Origin: SVQP01 sp045587385
Lineage (GTDB): Bacteria; Bacillota; Clostridia; Oscillospirales; CAG-272
NCBI GenBank assembly: GCA_045587385.1
Contig: JAZNCE010000086.1
Span: forward strand, 1-63,418
DNA: 63,418 nt
Direction of reading: 5' to 3'
Of the stretch, positions 8,667 through 16,733 are shown piece by piece. Positions within the stretch are counted from its first letter, which is position 1. The number at the start of each line of letters is the position of its first letter. A program made the position numbers and the translations under genes. The notes under the pieces were generated by a model. The model was not told where the DNA came from. It saw nothing but the letters and a program-made list of their open reading frames with translations, and made no database searches.

Positions 8667-9161
8667 ATGAAAACATGGGTTTACACGGTGTTACTGACTT
8701 TGACTGTATTGCTTTGCTCCTGCGCACGTGCGGACGCCTCGTCCGCGCAGGTTTTGTCCGCGCTGATCGATGCCGAGATCGGCTTACCCGCGGGGCAAAT
8801 TTACCTGTCCGCAGCATCCGAGGACGATGCATCTTACCTCTCCCCGGACCTCGTGGCGGCACTATACGGAGAGGGGGAGCTGCCATGGCAGCTCTCCCTC
8901 TTGGAAGATTACGGGCTTTTTTTAAGCACGGCACAGCACCCCTGTGAGTTTGCGGTGTTCCGCGTCCGCGCGCGCAGCGACACCGACGACGTTGCCGCCA
9001 TGTGCCTATCCCGGTTGGATGCATTGCGCATCCATTACAAAGACACAGCATATGCCGCCTATCTGCAAAACGCGCGCGTGGTGGTCAGCGGCAATTACGT
9101 GCTTTTGTTGATCAGCTCGGACACCGCGCATGCGCTTGGCGCAGCAAAACGGGTCTTATAA
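8667..9161 (+). CDS. DUF4358-like lipoprotein
   Basis: 164 residues. The N-terminus MKTWVYTVLLTLTVLLCSC is a lipoprotein signal with lipobox LLCSC, so the mature protein is anchored at Cys19. The remaining part (LSALIDAEIGLPAGQIYLSA, then a helix with MCLSRLDALRIHYKDTAY and a terminal strand GNYVLLLISSD) matches the layout of the small DUF4358 lipoproteins common in Clostridia. ATG 8667 is chosen because of GGAGG eight bases upstream and because the signal peptide starts there; an upstream in-frame ATG at 8604 would add an implausible N-terminus. Function unknown. Confidence 0.7.
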   Translation: MKTWVYTVLLTLTVLLCSCARADASSAQVLSALIDAEIGLPAGQIYLSAASEDDASYLSPDLVAALYGEGELPWQLSLLEDYGLFLSTAQHPCEFAVFRVRARSDTDDVAAMCLSRLDALRIHYKDTAYAAYLQNARVVVSGNYVLLLISSDTAHALGAAKRVL

Positions 9162-9168
9162 CACCCGT

Positions 9169-9257
9169 CAACGGCATTTGCCGTTGCCAGATTTCATCGC
9201 GCAGCGATTTCATCCACGAGAGTGGATTTCATCTGCCCCCTCGGGGCAGATTTCATC
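9169..9257. repeat. hairpin array B
   Basis: Four hairpins: CAACGGC/GCCGTTG (9169-9186), ATCGC/GCGAT (9196-9208), ATCCAC/GTGGAT (9212-9227) and ATCTGCCCC/GGGGCAGAT (9231-9251). They are separated by short linkers that, with the stem ends, read ATTTCAT on the plus strand and ATGAAAT on the minus strand. The array fills the gap between the convergent DUF4358 and spoVAC genes. Confidence 0.85.
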
Positions 9258-9262
9258 ATCCT

Positions 9263-9712
9263 TTACCTTACCAGCGTGATCACGTAATAGATCACGCCCC
9301 ACACAGCACCGCTGACAATGCCGTACAGCAGCACCGGTCCTGCAACCGTAAAGATCTTTGCACCGACACCCAAAATCAGCCCCTCGGATTTTGCATCCAG
9401 AGCGGGTGACGCCACGGCGTTGGCAAAGCCCGTAATGGGTACCAGCGTGCCTGCTCCCGCACGCTTGGCGATATTATCGAACACGCCAAGTCCCGTGAGC
9501 AATACGGCAAGAGCAACGAGCGTCACGGATACAAGCGTTGCGCTGCTCTCTTTTTCCATGCCGCATACCTCACCGTATACCCACAGAAGCAGCTGGGCAA
9601 AGGCGCAAATGCCGCCTCCCACGCAAAACGCCCACACGCAATCCTTTGCCACGGGGGAGCGCGGCGCACGTGCACGCACGTATTTTTGGTATTGCTTTTT
9701 ATCCATGTTCAT
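9263..9712 (-). CDS. spoVAC: stage V sporulation protein AC
   Basis: 149-residue membrane protein of the SpoVAC/SpoVAEb family, part of the spore inner-membrane channel that moves dipicolinic acid into the forespore and out at germination. The family signature is clear: AFCVGGGICAFAQ in the first helix, then LLTGLGVFDNIAKRAGAGTL and PITGFANAVASPALDAKSEG. Four to five membrane segments are visible. The start at 9712 is preferred over one nine bases upstream because of the spacing to AGAGAGG. spoVAD and spoVAE, normally adjacent, are absent here, so this is a solitary copy. A perfect sigma-G promoter lies upstream, which fits forespore expression. Confidence 0.92.
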   Translation of the reverse strand: MNMDKKQYQKYVRARAPRSPVAKDCVWAFCVGGGICAFAQLLLWVYGEVCGMEKESSATLVSVTLVALAVLLTGLGVFDNIAKRAGAGTLVPITGFANAVASPALDAKSEGLILGVGAKIFTVAGPVLLYGIVSGAVWGVIYYVITLVR

Positions 9713-9729
9713 AACGTTCATTCCTCTCT

Positions 9730-9759
9730 GTCTGCCCTTCAGTCAACAGAAGGGCAGAC
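9730..9759 (-). promoter_or_regulatory. leader hairpin directly before the spoVAC ribosome site
   Basis: GTCTGCCCTTC pairs perfectly with GAAGGGCAGAC around an eight-base loop. It ends two bases before the AGAGAGG ribosome site on the minus strand, so it could affect translation or mRNA stability. Confidence 0.6.
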
Positions 9760-9775
9760 AAACGTGATACGCTCA

Positions 9776-9805
9776 TAGTATGCAAAAAGGAGCACCGCAT
9801 TATGC
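9776..9805 (-). promoter_or_regulatory. sigma-G (forespore) promoter of spoVAC
   Basis: On the minus strand GCATAA, exactly 17 bases, CATACTA. This matches the sigma-G consensus known from Bacillus subtilis (GHATR at -35, CATWHTA at -10) with no mismatch. The -35 box lies within the terminator hairpin of the upstream gene. Confidence 0.85.
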
Positions 9806-9818
9806 GGTGCTCCTTTTA
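9785..9818 (-). terminator. terminator overlapping the spoVAC promoter
   Basis: AAAAGGAGCACCGCAT pairs perfectly with ATGCGGTGCTCCTTTT, with T residues on the minus strand. It ends the gene that stops at 9823, and part of it doubles as the spoVAC -35 region. Confidence 0.8.
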
Positions 9819-9822
9819 CCAA

Positions 9823-10287
9823 TTACAGGTAGCTTTGCATTCTTTGTACGTTGCCCTGCTCAAATTCGATCATATCGCGGCAAAGGTGCAGCGATTTTTC
9901 GCTGACGCGGCAGTTTTCATACTCGCGCAAAAGCTTGACAGAATCGGTGATGTTCATATTGCTTCCCTCAATCACCATCTCTGCAATATGCGAGGTATCC
10001 GAATCCATCAGCGTGTTGACACCTACGCCCACCTTGGTGGTCATTTTCTGCCAAAGGCTTGCGCCTTCTGCCTTTGCTCCCTGCTCGCACAGATATTCTT
10101 CGGCTTTCTTGGCATACCCCTCGTAGCCGTCCAGCTGTGCGGTCAGATCACGGCGCAAGTTGCTGTCCGCCACCTTGGGCAACAGCGAGAGCAGCGCCTC
10201 CGAGCCCATTTTTGCATTTTGATAAATCTCCTCAAGCAGCGCAGCGGTCGTTCCCTTGCGCGCGCTTTGATTGATCGTGCTTTGCAT
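9823..10287 (-). CDS. helical-bundle (DUF2383/ferritin-like) protein
   Basis: 154 residues, almost entirely helical, with the pattern of a four-helix bundle: LLEEIYQNAKMGSEALLSLL, LRRDLTAQLDGYEGYAKKAE, HIAEMVIEGSNMNITDSVKL and a C-terminal LCRDMIEFEQGNVQRMQSYL. It resembles DUF2383/PA2169-type ferritin-fold proteins, but I see no clear di-iron EXXH pair. ATG 10287 follows GGAGGATATT. The -10 region reads CATACTA, suggesting forespore expression together with the neighbouring spoVAC. A role in the spore is an inference from promoter and position only. Confidence 0.6.
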   Translation of the reverse strand: MQSTINQSARKGTTAALLEEIYQNAKMGSEALLSLLPKVADSNLRRDLTAQLDGYEGYAKKAEEYLCEQGAKAEGASLWQKMTTKVGVGVNTLMDSDTSHIAEMVIEGSNMNITDSVKLLREYENCRVSEKSLHLCRDMIEFEQGNVQRMQSYL

Positions 10288-10317
10288 AATATCCTCCAAA
10301 AAACATGTTTTTGAAAA

Positions 10318-10347
10318 TAGTATGCCGCAATGCAAAAATTTTATGTA
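10318..10347 (-). promoter_or_regulatory. possible sigma-G promoter
   Basis: On the minus strand a perfect CATACTA -10 lies 30 bases before the start codon at 10287. The -35 is weaker (ACATAA at 16 bases, or TACATA at 17). Confidence 0.5.
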
Positions 10348-10351
10348 AAAA

Positions 10352-11554
10352 TTATCGATTGACGTAATGCTTTGCAAGACCGCCCTCACTGGTTTCGCGG
10401 TACTCGCTCTTAAGGTGAATGCCGGTTTCATACATGGTCTTGACCACGGTATCAAACGGAATCTTGCTCATGCTTGTCAAGAAGTTTGCCAGCGAGAGTG
10501 CGTTGATGGCACGCATTGCCGCCACGGCATTACGCTCAATGCAAGGAATCTGCACAAGTCCCCCGATGGGGTCGCAGGTAAGTCCCAGGTGATGCTCCAT
10601 TGCCACCTCTGCGGCATACTCGATCTGCTCAAGTCCCATGCCGAACAGCTCTGCCAAAGCAGCTGCCGCCATGGAGCACGCGCTGCCGACCTCCGCCTGG
10701 CAGCCGCACTCCGCGCCGCTGATGGACGCGTTGGTTTTAATAATATTGCCGATCAAACCGCCCGTTGCCAGCGCGCGCAGAATCTGCTCATCCGAAAAGC
10801 CCTTTTGCTCCTGCATATATTTGAGCACCGAGGGTACGACACCGCACGCACCGCAAGTGGGCGCGGTCACGATCTCACCGCCGCTTGCATTCTCCTCGCC
10901 CACGGCAAAGGCATACGCGCAGACCAGTCTATTCTCGCGCGTTTGTGCAGACTCATCGATATGACGCTGGTTGTAGAGATGGTGCGCCTTGCGCGTGACG
11001 TGCAGTCCGCCGCCAAGCTCGCCCTTGGTGCGCAGACCGCGACCAATGCAATCCTCCATGGTCAGCCACATATCGGAAAGGTATTCCCAGATCTCGGGCC
11101 CCTCTACCATTTCCACGTAATCGGGCAGGCGCATATCGTGCGCGGTGCAATACTCCGCGATCTCGGTAAAGGTCTTGTGCGGATAGATGGACTTGGTTTC
11201 AAGCGGCCCTTGTCCGTCATACAGAATACTGCCGCCGCCCACGCTGTACACGCGTGCCGTGCCGATCTGCTCACCGCCCTTAAATGCCGCAAAATCCACG
11301 GTATTGGGGTGCACGGGGGTGGGGGTTGTTTTGTCAAAGATCATTTCGGTCTTATCCTCGCCCAACGCCTCCAGGATGACCGCGTCGGTCATGTGCCCCT
11401 TGCCGGTCAAGGCAAGCGAGCCGTACAGCACCACGCGAAAGGCGTCTGCTTCGGGATATTTTGCTGCAAACTGCTTTGCCGCTTTGAAGGGTCCCATGGT
11501 ATGCGAGCTGGAAGGTCCTCTGCCCGCTTTATAAAGTTCTCTGATGCTTTCCAT
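10352..11554 (-). CDS. sdaA: L-serine dehydratase (iron-sulfur type), single chain
   Basis: 400 residues. It deaminates L-serine to pyruvate and ammonia using a 4Fe-4S cluster. The N-terminal beta part starts with the signature GRGPSSSHTMGPFKAA. The C-terminal alpha part (from about 185) contains cysteines in PTCGACGVVP, GAECGCQAEVGSACSMA and LTCDPIGG, which supply cluster ligands in this family. Both halves are in one chain, whereas many Clostridia encode separate alpha and beta subunits. ATG 11554 is chosen over the in-frame GTG nine bases upstream because of AAAGGACGG. It has its own promoter and may read through toward the helical-bundle gene. Confidence 0.93.
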   Translation of the reverse strand: MESIRELYKAGRGPSSSHTMGPFKAAKQFAAKYPEADAFRVVLYGSLALTGKGHMTDAVILEALGEDKTEMIFDKTTPTPVHPNTVDFAAFKGGEQIGTARVYSVGGGSILYDGQGPLETKSIYPHKTFTEIAEYCTAHDMRLPDYVEMVEGPEIWEYLSDMWLTMEDCIGRGLRTKGELGGGLHVTRKAHHLYNQRHIDESAQTRENRLVCAYAFAVGEENASGGEIVTAPTCGACGVVPSVLKYMQEQKGFSDEQILRALATGGLIGNIIKTNASISGAECGCQAEVGSACSMAAAALAELFGMGLEQIEYAAEVAMEHHLGLTCDPIGGLVQIPCIERNAVAAMRAINALSLANFLTSMSKIPFDTVVKTMYETGIHLKSEYRETSEGGLAKHYVNR

Positions 11555-11586
11555 AAACCGCACCGTCCTTTTCGTTTCATAAAATA

Positions 11587-11615
11587 ATCATAGCACAAAA
11601 AGCGCGTCAAATCAA
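11587..11615 (-). promoter_or_regulatory. promoter of the serine dehydratase gene
   Basis: On the minus strand TTGATT, 17 bases, TATGAT, about 32 bases before the ATG. Confidence 0.65.
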
Positions 11616-11688
11616 GTGGTTGGGGGAAAATAGTTGCCACCTGTGCGGGCGATCAGCGGCGGGAGCAAGCCCTCGCCCTACCAACACA

Positions 11689-11717
11689 AACAGGGGCTGC
11701 CGTCGGCAGCCCCTGTT
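11689..11717 (-). terminator. terminator after the GH2 gene
   Basis: AACAGGGGCTGCC pairs perfectly with GGCAGCCCCTGTT around a GTC loop; on the minus strand it is followed by TTTGTG. The preceding 11,655-11,682 resembles part of the dispersed GGCGGGAGCAAG-GCCCTAC repeat also seen near 32,850. Confidence 0.7.
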
Positions 11718-11732
11718 GATTAGTTTAAATAC

Positions 11733-13472
11733 TTATTCTTCCTCAATCGCAGCCTTCTGTGTCAGCACCGCGTGGAAGAATTCGGGCTCGAACTTGGCGC
11801 GGCGGTCGTAGGTGTAAAGACCGTTGACCTCCTGCTCGACGTCGGTCAGCTGCGTGTAGCAAAGACCGCCCATGTTGGGATGGAACAGAATTGCCTCGGA
11901 AAGCCCCTTGAAGCGTGCTTTGAAGCCCTGCTCGTCCGTGGGTGCCTGGCCGTAGCCCCAGCCGATATTGCGGTCAGCATCCGACCACAAGGTGCCGCCG
12001 TACTCGCTGACAAAGGTGCAGTTGCACCAGCATCTGTACTTATCTTCCTTATAGTGCCCTACCACGTGCCCGTGCACGTCGATCTGCTTGCCCTCCTTCA
12101 GAGGTGCTAAGTGCTTTGCAAACTCCTCTGGATTCTGCTCGTAGTCGTGCAGGTCGTAAATATCGGTCAGATCGTCCTGGTGTACCCAGCCAGATGCGTC
12201 GATGTAAAGTCTGGTGGGGTCGTAGCCGCGGGTCAGTGCCGCAAGGCTCTTCATAAACAGTCTGTTCTGATGCGGAACGCTTTCGTTGATGGGACACCAG
12301 CCGATGATGGCGGGATGGTTGAAGTCACGCTCCATGATCTCCTGCCATTCGGGCAGGAAGTTTTCAAATACCTCGGTGCGGGAGGAATCCTGCACCCAGT
12401 TTGCATGCTCGCCCCAAACGATATACCCCTTCTTGTCGCAGTAGGAAAGGAACAGCGGCTCAAATACCTTTTGGTGCAGTCTTGCGCCGTTAAAGCCCAT
12501 TGCCATAGAGCGTTCTACGTCCGCATACAGCTCCTCTACGGTGGGAGCGGTATAAATGCCGTCGGGATAAAAGCCCTGGTCAAGCACCAGTCTTTGGAAT
12601 ACGGGCTTGTGGTTGAGGTACATCATACCCTTGCGGCACTCTACGCATCTCATACCGAAATAGCTCTTTGCCACGTCGTCACCACAGGTAATTTCCAAAT
12701 CGTAAAGGCGACCGTTGCCGACCTCCCAGAGGTGCAGCTCGTCCAAAGCCATGCGCAAGGTGCACTTGCCGCCGTGTGCCATGCCCTGTGCCTTGCCCAC
12801 AACCTTGCCCTCGTAGCTTGCCACAAGAGAAACGGGGGTATTCTCGCCGCCCTTGACGTGCAGCTCTGCGGTCAGGGTGCAATCATCAATATCGGTAAAG
12901 TAACGCGCGCTTTGCAAATAGATCTCGGGCACGCACTCCAGCCATACCGTCTGCCAGATACCGGTGGTTCTGGTATAGAAGCAGCCGAACGACTCATATC
13001 TCGGGCTCTGCTTACCTGCGGGCTGGTTGCCCGTTCGCAGATCGTCGATGGCGCGGATGGTGATGGCGTTTTCGCCCTCTGTCAAAGCCTTGGTAATATC
13101 CATCGTAAACGACACGTAGCCGCCGATATGATAATCGATCCACTTGCCGTTTACCCAAACGTCGGTCTTATAATCGCATGCGCCGATATGCAACAGCACT
13201 CTCTTGCCGCTCTGCCAGCCTGCGGGCAACGTGATCTTCTTGCGATACCATACGCAGTTGCAAAAATCGGTATCGCCAATGCCCGAAAGCACGCTTTCGC
13301 GGCAGAAGGGGACGGTAATCTGCTCGGTGAACTCCGCACCGTTAGCAAAGCCGCGCATCTCACCGCTCATGCCTCTGTCGGTCATGTACTCCCACGTACC
13401 GTTGAGGTTGAGCCATTCGTTTCTGACAAGCTGGGGGCGCGGATATTCCGCGCGGGGGATATTGTGTTGCAT
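11733..13472 (-). CDS. GH2 family beta-glycosidase
   Basis: 579 residues. Order: sugar-binding jelly-roll (about 1-185, ending GCFYTRTTGIWQTVWLE), immunoglobulin-like sandwich (about 186-275), TIM barrel (about 280-579). The GH2 acid/base glutamate is in WCPINES and the nucleophile in FVSEYGG; both are present. No signal peptide, so it acts in the cytoplasm on imported glycosides. The substrate (galactoside, glucuronide or mannoside) cannot be read from sequence alone. The start follows GGAAAGGAAAA. The upstream hpf gene has its own terminator, and no separate strong promoter was found in the 83-base gap. Confidence 0.85.
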   Translation of the reverse strand: MQHNIPRAEYPRPQLVRNEWLNLNGTWEYMTDRGMSGEMRGFANGAEFTEQITVPFCRESVLSGIGDTDFCNCVWYRKKITLPAGWQSGKRVLLHIGACDYKTDVWVNGKWIDYHIGGYVSFTMDITKALTEGENAITIRAIDDLRTGNQPAGKQSPRYESFGCFYTRTTGIWQTVWLECVPEIYLQSARYFTDIDDCTLTAELHVKGGENTPVSLVASYEGKVVGKAQGMAHGGKCTLRMALDELHLWEVGNGRLYDLEITCGDDVAKSYFGMRCVECRKGMMYLNHKPVFQRLVLDQGFYPDGIYTAPTVEELYADVERSMAMGFNGARLHQKVFEPLFLSYCDKKGYIVWGEHANWVQDSSRTEVFENFLPEWQEIMERDFNHPAIIGWCPINESVPHQNRLFMKSLAALTRGYDPTRLYIDASGWVHQDDLTDIYDLHDYEQNPEEFAKHLAPLKEGKQIDVHGHVVGHYKEDKYRCWCNCTFVSEYGGTLWSDADRNIGWGYGQAPTDEQGFKARFKGLSEAILFHPNMGGLCYTQLTDVEQEVNGLYTYDRRAKFEPEFFHAVLTQKAAIEEE

Positions 13473-13521
13473 TTCTTTTTTCCTTTCCCTTTATATCCAA
13501 AGTTCATGTATTTCAAAAATG

Positions 13522-13549
13522 AAGGGGAGGCTGTGACCTCCCCTTTGTT
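13522..13549 (-). terminator. terminator after hpf
   Basis: AAGGGGAGG pairs with CCTCCCCTT around CTGTGA and is followed on the minus strand by CATTTTTG. Confidence 0.65.
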
Positions 13550-13555
13550 TTCCTC

Positions 13556-14077
13556 TTATTCGGGCATGATCAAACCGTAGGTGTCGTCCTTCCTTTTATA
13601 CACAACGCAGGTTGCGCGCGTCTGATCATCCACAAACACAAAGAATTGGTGTCCGATCAGCTCCATCTGCAAAATTGCCTCCTCTGCCGACATGGGCTTA
13701 TAGGGGAAGGTCTTGGTTCTGATAACCAACTCCTCCTCTTGCTCCAGATCCTCGGGGAAATATTCCTCAATGGGGAATGCATCCTCACGGATACGCTTGG
13801 AAAGACGCGTCTTGTTCTTGCGGATCTGACGCTCGATGGCATCAATGGACTGATCCAGCGCATCTCTGAACGAGTCTGCACCGATCTCGCTGCGGAACAG
13901 CGTGCCTTGTGCGTTGATGGTGATCTCCAAGGTGGACACGTTACGCTTACGGCTGAGCGTAACGGTTGCGTCAGGCTCGACCTTAAAATACCGATCAAGC
14001 TTGGCAAGCTTTTTTTCAATCAGAGCTTTCGTGTCTGCATACACGTTGAGTTGTCTGCCGATAATGTTGGTCTTCAT
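13556..14077 (-). CDS. hpf: ribosome hibernation-promoting factor, long form
   Basis: 173 residues. Residues about 1-95 form the S30AE domain that binds the small-subunit decoding region (start MKTNIIGRQLNVYADTKALI, basic stretch RQIRKNKTRLSKRIRED). Residues about 115-173 form the dimerisation domain typical of the long HPF of Firmicutes (KTFPYKPMSAEEAILQMEL, then GHQFFVFVDDQT). It pairs ribosomes into inactive 100S dimers in stationary phase. The ATG is placed three codons into the open frame, eight bases after GGAGG. It is preceded by its own promoter and a short leader hairpin at 14108-14120. Confidence 0.95.
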   Translation of the reverse strand: MKTNIIGRQLNVYADTKALIEKKLAKLDRYFKVEPDATVTLSRKRNVSTLEITINAQGTLFRSEIGADSFRDALDQSIDAIERQIRKNKTRLSKRIREDAFPIEEYFPEDLEQEEELVIRTKTFPYKPMSAEEAILQMELIGHQFFVFVDDQTRATCVVYKRKDDTYGLIMPE

Positions 14078-14135
14078 AAGTGCCACCTCCGTTTTTATTG
14101 CAAGAGCCGGGGAAGCTCCCCTCTCTTACGATATT

Positions 14136-14164
14136 ATTATAACATATATGCGCCTCTTTGTAAA
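14136..14164 (-). promoter_or_regulatory. promoter of hpf
   Basis: On the minus strand TTTACA, 17 bases, TATAAT. The leader of about 55 bases carries a GGGGA-TCCCC hairpin at 14108-14120. Confidence 0.75.
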
Positions 14165-14297
14165 GTATTTACCATGAATTTTTTGTAAAACTTGCAGAGA
14201 ATTGTGCAAAACGCCGACCACTCTTTGCCTTTTTTGCGCTCCTGTGCCGCATGCGAAAAATCAGCGAAAGAATTTCCCCAAAAATGCCAATACTGTA

Positions 14298-14344
14298 TTG
14301 ACATTTTATAAAAAAGTGGTATAATTAACACGTTAATCGTTAAC
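14298..14344 (+). promoter_or_regulatory. promoter and probable MarR operator of the ABC exporter operon
   Basis: A perfect TTGACA (14298-14303), 16-base spacer and TATAAT (14320-14325) are overlapped and followed by two interlocking palindromes, TTAAC-AC-GTTAA (14325-14336) and GTTAA-TCG-TTAAC (14332-14344). Their position on and just after the -10 suits autorepression by the MarR protein encoded next. Confidence 0.75.
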
Positions 14345-14385
14345 TCGCTAATTATCTTGAAAAATTATTGACGGAGGTCTGTTTC

Positions 14386-14889
14386 GTGCAAGGCAATCAA
14401 AAGCATCTTCCCGTAGAGCAAGACAAGGCACGCGCGGTCATCAAGCAATTTGTGCGCGCTGACCGATTACACCGCCAAGCCGTAGAATCCACCATTACCG
14501 CACAAACGGGATTGCACCGCTCGCAGCACATGCTGCTCATGCGCCTTTCCTGCGGCTGCATGCCCTCGCAAAAGCAGCTGGCAAAGGATCTTGGTGTCAG
14601 CCCCGCAGCCATTGCGGTCGCGCTCAAAAAGCTGGAGACCGACGGCTACATCACAAGAGACGCTGATACCGACGACAGCCGCTGCAACCGCACCTCGCTG
14701 ACGGACAAGGGGCGCAGCGCCATTTCCAAGACCTGCGACCTGTTTGCCTGCATAGATACCGCCATGGTGCAGGGCTTTAACGACGACGAGCTGGACGCAC
14801 TCTTGCGCGCGCTGGAGCGCATAGAGCAAAATCTGCACACCCTGCTTACGCAACCGCAACCAATTCCCGGAAAGGACGATACACAATGA
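14386..14889 (+). CDS. MarR-family transcriptional repressor
   Basis: 167 residues with the MarR winged helix at about 55-120: PSQKQLAKDLGVSPAAIAVA for the HTH and YITRDADTDDSRCNRTSLTD for the wing, with the family's D-x-R-D-R-like wing motif as DTDDSR. The start is read as GTG 14386, seven bases after CGGAGGTC. The stop overlaps the start of the ABC gene by four bases (ATGA), so translation is coupled. With the palindromes in its promoter it most likely represses its own operon until a drug or toxic ligand binds. The ligand is unknown. Confidence 0.88.
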   Translation: MQGNQKHLPVEQDKARAVIKQFVRADRLHRQAVESTITAQTGLHRSQHMLLMRLSCGCMPSQKQLAKDLGVSPAAIAVALKKLETDGYITRDADTDDSRCNRTSLTDKGRSAISKTCDLFACIDTAMVQGFNDDELDALLRALERIEQNLHTLLTQPQPIPGKDDTQ

Positions 14890-16733
14890 AACGCTGGTTC
14901 AAATACGTAAAACCCTATCTCCCCTTCTTTATATTAGGACCTCTTTGCATGGTCATCGAGGTCATCGGCGAGGTGCTCATGCCCAAATATCTTGCCATGA
15001 TCATCAACTTCGGCGCGGCATATCAACAGCTCAAGGCGTTTTCCATGCCCCTGTATAACGGCGCGTGGTCAAGCATCTCCTTGGCGAATGTTGCAGAAAA
15101 TCTGACGCAGCCTGCCATTCTTTACATGATCGGCGTTTGCGCCATGATCGTGCTGACCGCCCTTTTGATGATGGCGGGCGGTGTTGGCGGTGCGTACTTC
15201 GGCGCAAAGGCAGCCGTTTACTTCGCCTCCGATGTGCGCCGTGACGTATACGCCAAGGTGCAGTCCTTCTCCTTTGCCAACATTGACAAGTTCTCGACCG
15301 GCTCGCTGGTCACCAGACTGACCAACGACATCACCCAAATGCAGAACTTTATCAACGCGCTGCTGCGTATGGCTCTGCGCGCGCCCGGTATGCTGATCGG
15401 CGGTCTTGTCATGGCGATCTTGCTCAAGCCCAGCCTTTCGGTCATTCTTGCCGTCACCATTCCCATGATGTTGGTCAGCATTCTGCTGGTCATCACGCGC
15501 GGCTTTTCCTTGTTCGGCAAGGTGCAGGAAAAGATTGACGGACTGAACAACACCGTGCAGGAAAGCATTACCAACGTGCGCGTGGTCAAATCCTTCGTGC
15601 GCGAAAAGGAAGAGACCGATAAGTTCAGAACTGCCAACCGCGACCTGCGCGTCACCGGCACAAGCGCAGTCAAGATCATGATCATGCTCTCCCCCGTGAT
15701 GACGCTGTTTATGAACCTGACCATCGTGCTGGTTTTGTGGTTCGGCGGTCACATGGTGGTGGACGGCATGCCCATCGGCGACCTTTCCGCATTCATTACC
15801 TACGTCAACCAGATCCTCGGCTCTTTGATGATGGTGACCTTTATGCTCATGATGTCCTCCCGTGCGCTTGCTTCCAATAAGCGCGTAGGCGAGGTATTGG
15901 GCGAAAAATCCGACATTGACGACGCAGACGCGAAGTGCAAGGACGCGCAGGTACAGGCAGGCAAGATCGAATTCAAGAACGTCTCCTTCCGCTACTTCAA
16001 GGGCAGCGAGGACCGCGTGCTGGCTGATATTGACCTGACCATCGAGCCCGGCTCGACCGTGGGTATTATCGGACCTACCGGCTGCGGCAAGACCACCTTG
16101 GTTTCCATGATCCCCCGTCTTTACGACGTGGACGCGGGCGAGGTGCTGGTGGACGGCGTCAACGTACGCGACTATTCGCTTTACAACCTGCGCGAGGGCG
16201 TAGGCATGGTGCTGCAAAAGAACGTGCTGTTCTCGGGCACGATTGAAGAAAATCTGCGCTGGGGTAACCAGGACGCGACCATGGACGAGATCAAGACCGC
16301 TGCCGAGCACGCGCAGGCAAACAAGTTTATTCAGAACTTCCCCGCAGGCTACGACACCAACCTTGATCAGGGCGGTACCAACGTATCCGGCGGTCAGAAG
16401 CAGCGTCTTTGCATTGCACGCGCGCTGCTCAAAAACCCCAAGATCCTCATTCTCGACGACTCGACCAGCGCGGTGGATACCGCAACCGAGGCGCAGATTC
16501 GTGCCGCTTTTGCAAACGAGCTGAAAAATTCCACCAAGATCATCATTGCCCAGCGTATCTCCTCCGTAATGGATGCGGATATGATCGTGGTCATGGATCA
16601 GGGCGCGATCACCGGCATCGGCACGCACGCAGAGCTGCTTGAGAACAACGAGGAATATAAGGAAATTTACGTTTCTCAGATGGAGAACAAGCAAACGCAG
16701 ACCGCAAATGTGGCAAAGGAGGTGCAGGCATAA
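14886..16733 (+). CDS. ABC exporter subunit with degenerate Walker B (BmrC-like)
   Basis: 615 residues. Residues about 1-330 form the six-helix exporter domain; about 350-600 form the nucleotide-binding domain. Walker A is GPTGCGKTT, the signature NVSGGQKQR and Walker B ILILDDST, where Asp replaces the catalytic Glu. That substitution marks the degenerate-site half of heterodimeric exporters such as BmrCD or TM287/288. The partner encoded next has the intact Glu. It overlaps marR and the next ABC gene by a few bases on each side, so the three genes are coupled. Likely role: drug or peptide export from the inner membrane leaflet. Confidence 0.93.
   Translation: MKRWFKYVKPYLPFFILGPLCMVIEVIGEVLMPKYLAMIINFGAAYQQLKAFSMPLYNGAWSSISLANVAENLTQPAILYMIGVCAMIVLTALLMMAGGVGGAYFGAKAAVYFASDVRRDVYAKVQSFSFANIDKFSTGSLVTRLTNDITQMQNFINALLRMALRAPGMLIGGLVMAILLKPSLSVILAVTIPMMLVSILLVITRGFSLFGKVQEKIDGLNNTVQESITNVRVVKSFVREKEETDKFRTANRDLRVTGTSAVKIMIMLSPVMTLFMNLTIVLVLWFGGHMVVDGMPIGDLSAFITYVNQILGSLMMVTFMLMMSSRALASNKRVGEVLGEKSDIDDADAKCKDAQVQAGKIEFKNVSFRYFKGSEDRVLADIDLTIEPGSTVGIIGPTGCGKTTLVSMIPRLYDVDAGEVLVDGVNVRDYSLYNLREGVGMVLQKNVLFSGTIEENLRWGNQDATMDEIKTAAEHAQANKFIQNFPAGYDTNLDQGGTNVSGGQKQRLCIARALLKNPKILILDDSTSAVDTATEAQIRAAFANELKNSTKIIIAQRISSVMDADMIVVMDQGAITGIGTHAELLENNEEYKEIYVSQMENKQTQTANVAKEVQA

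Noticed and set aside
13646..14188. Long opposite-strand frames over hpf, ABC, aro and other GC-rich genes
   Set aside because: They mirror the codon bias of well-identified genes, lack ribosome sites and show no family motifs.
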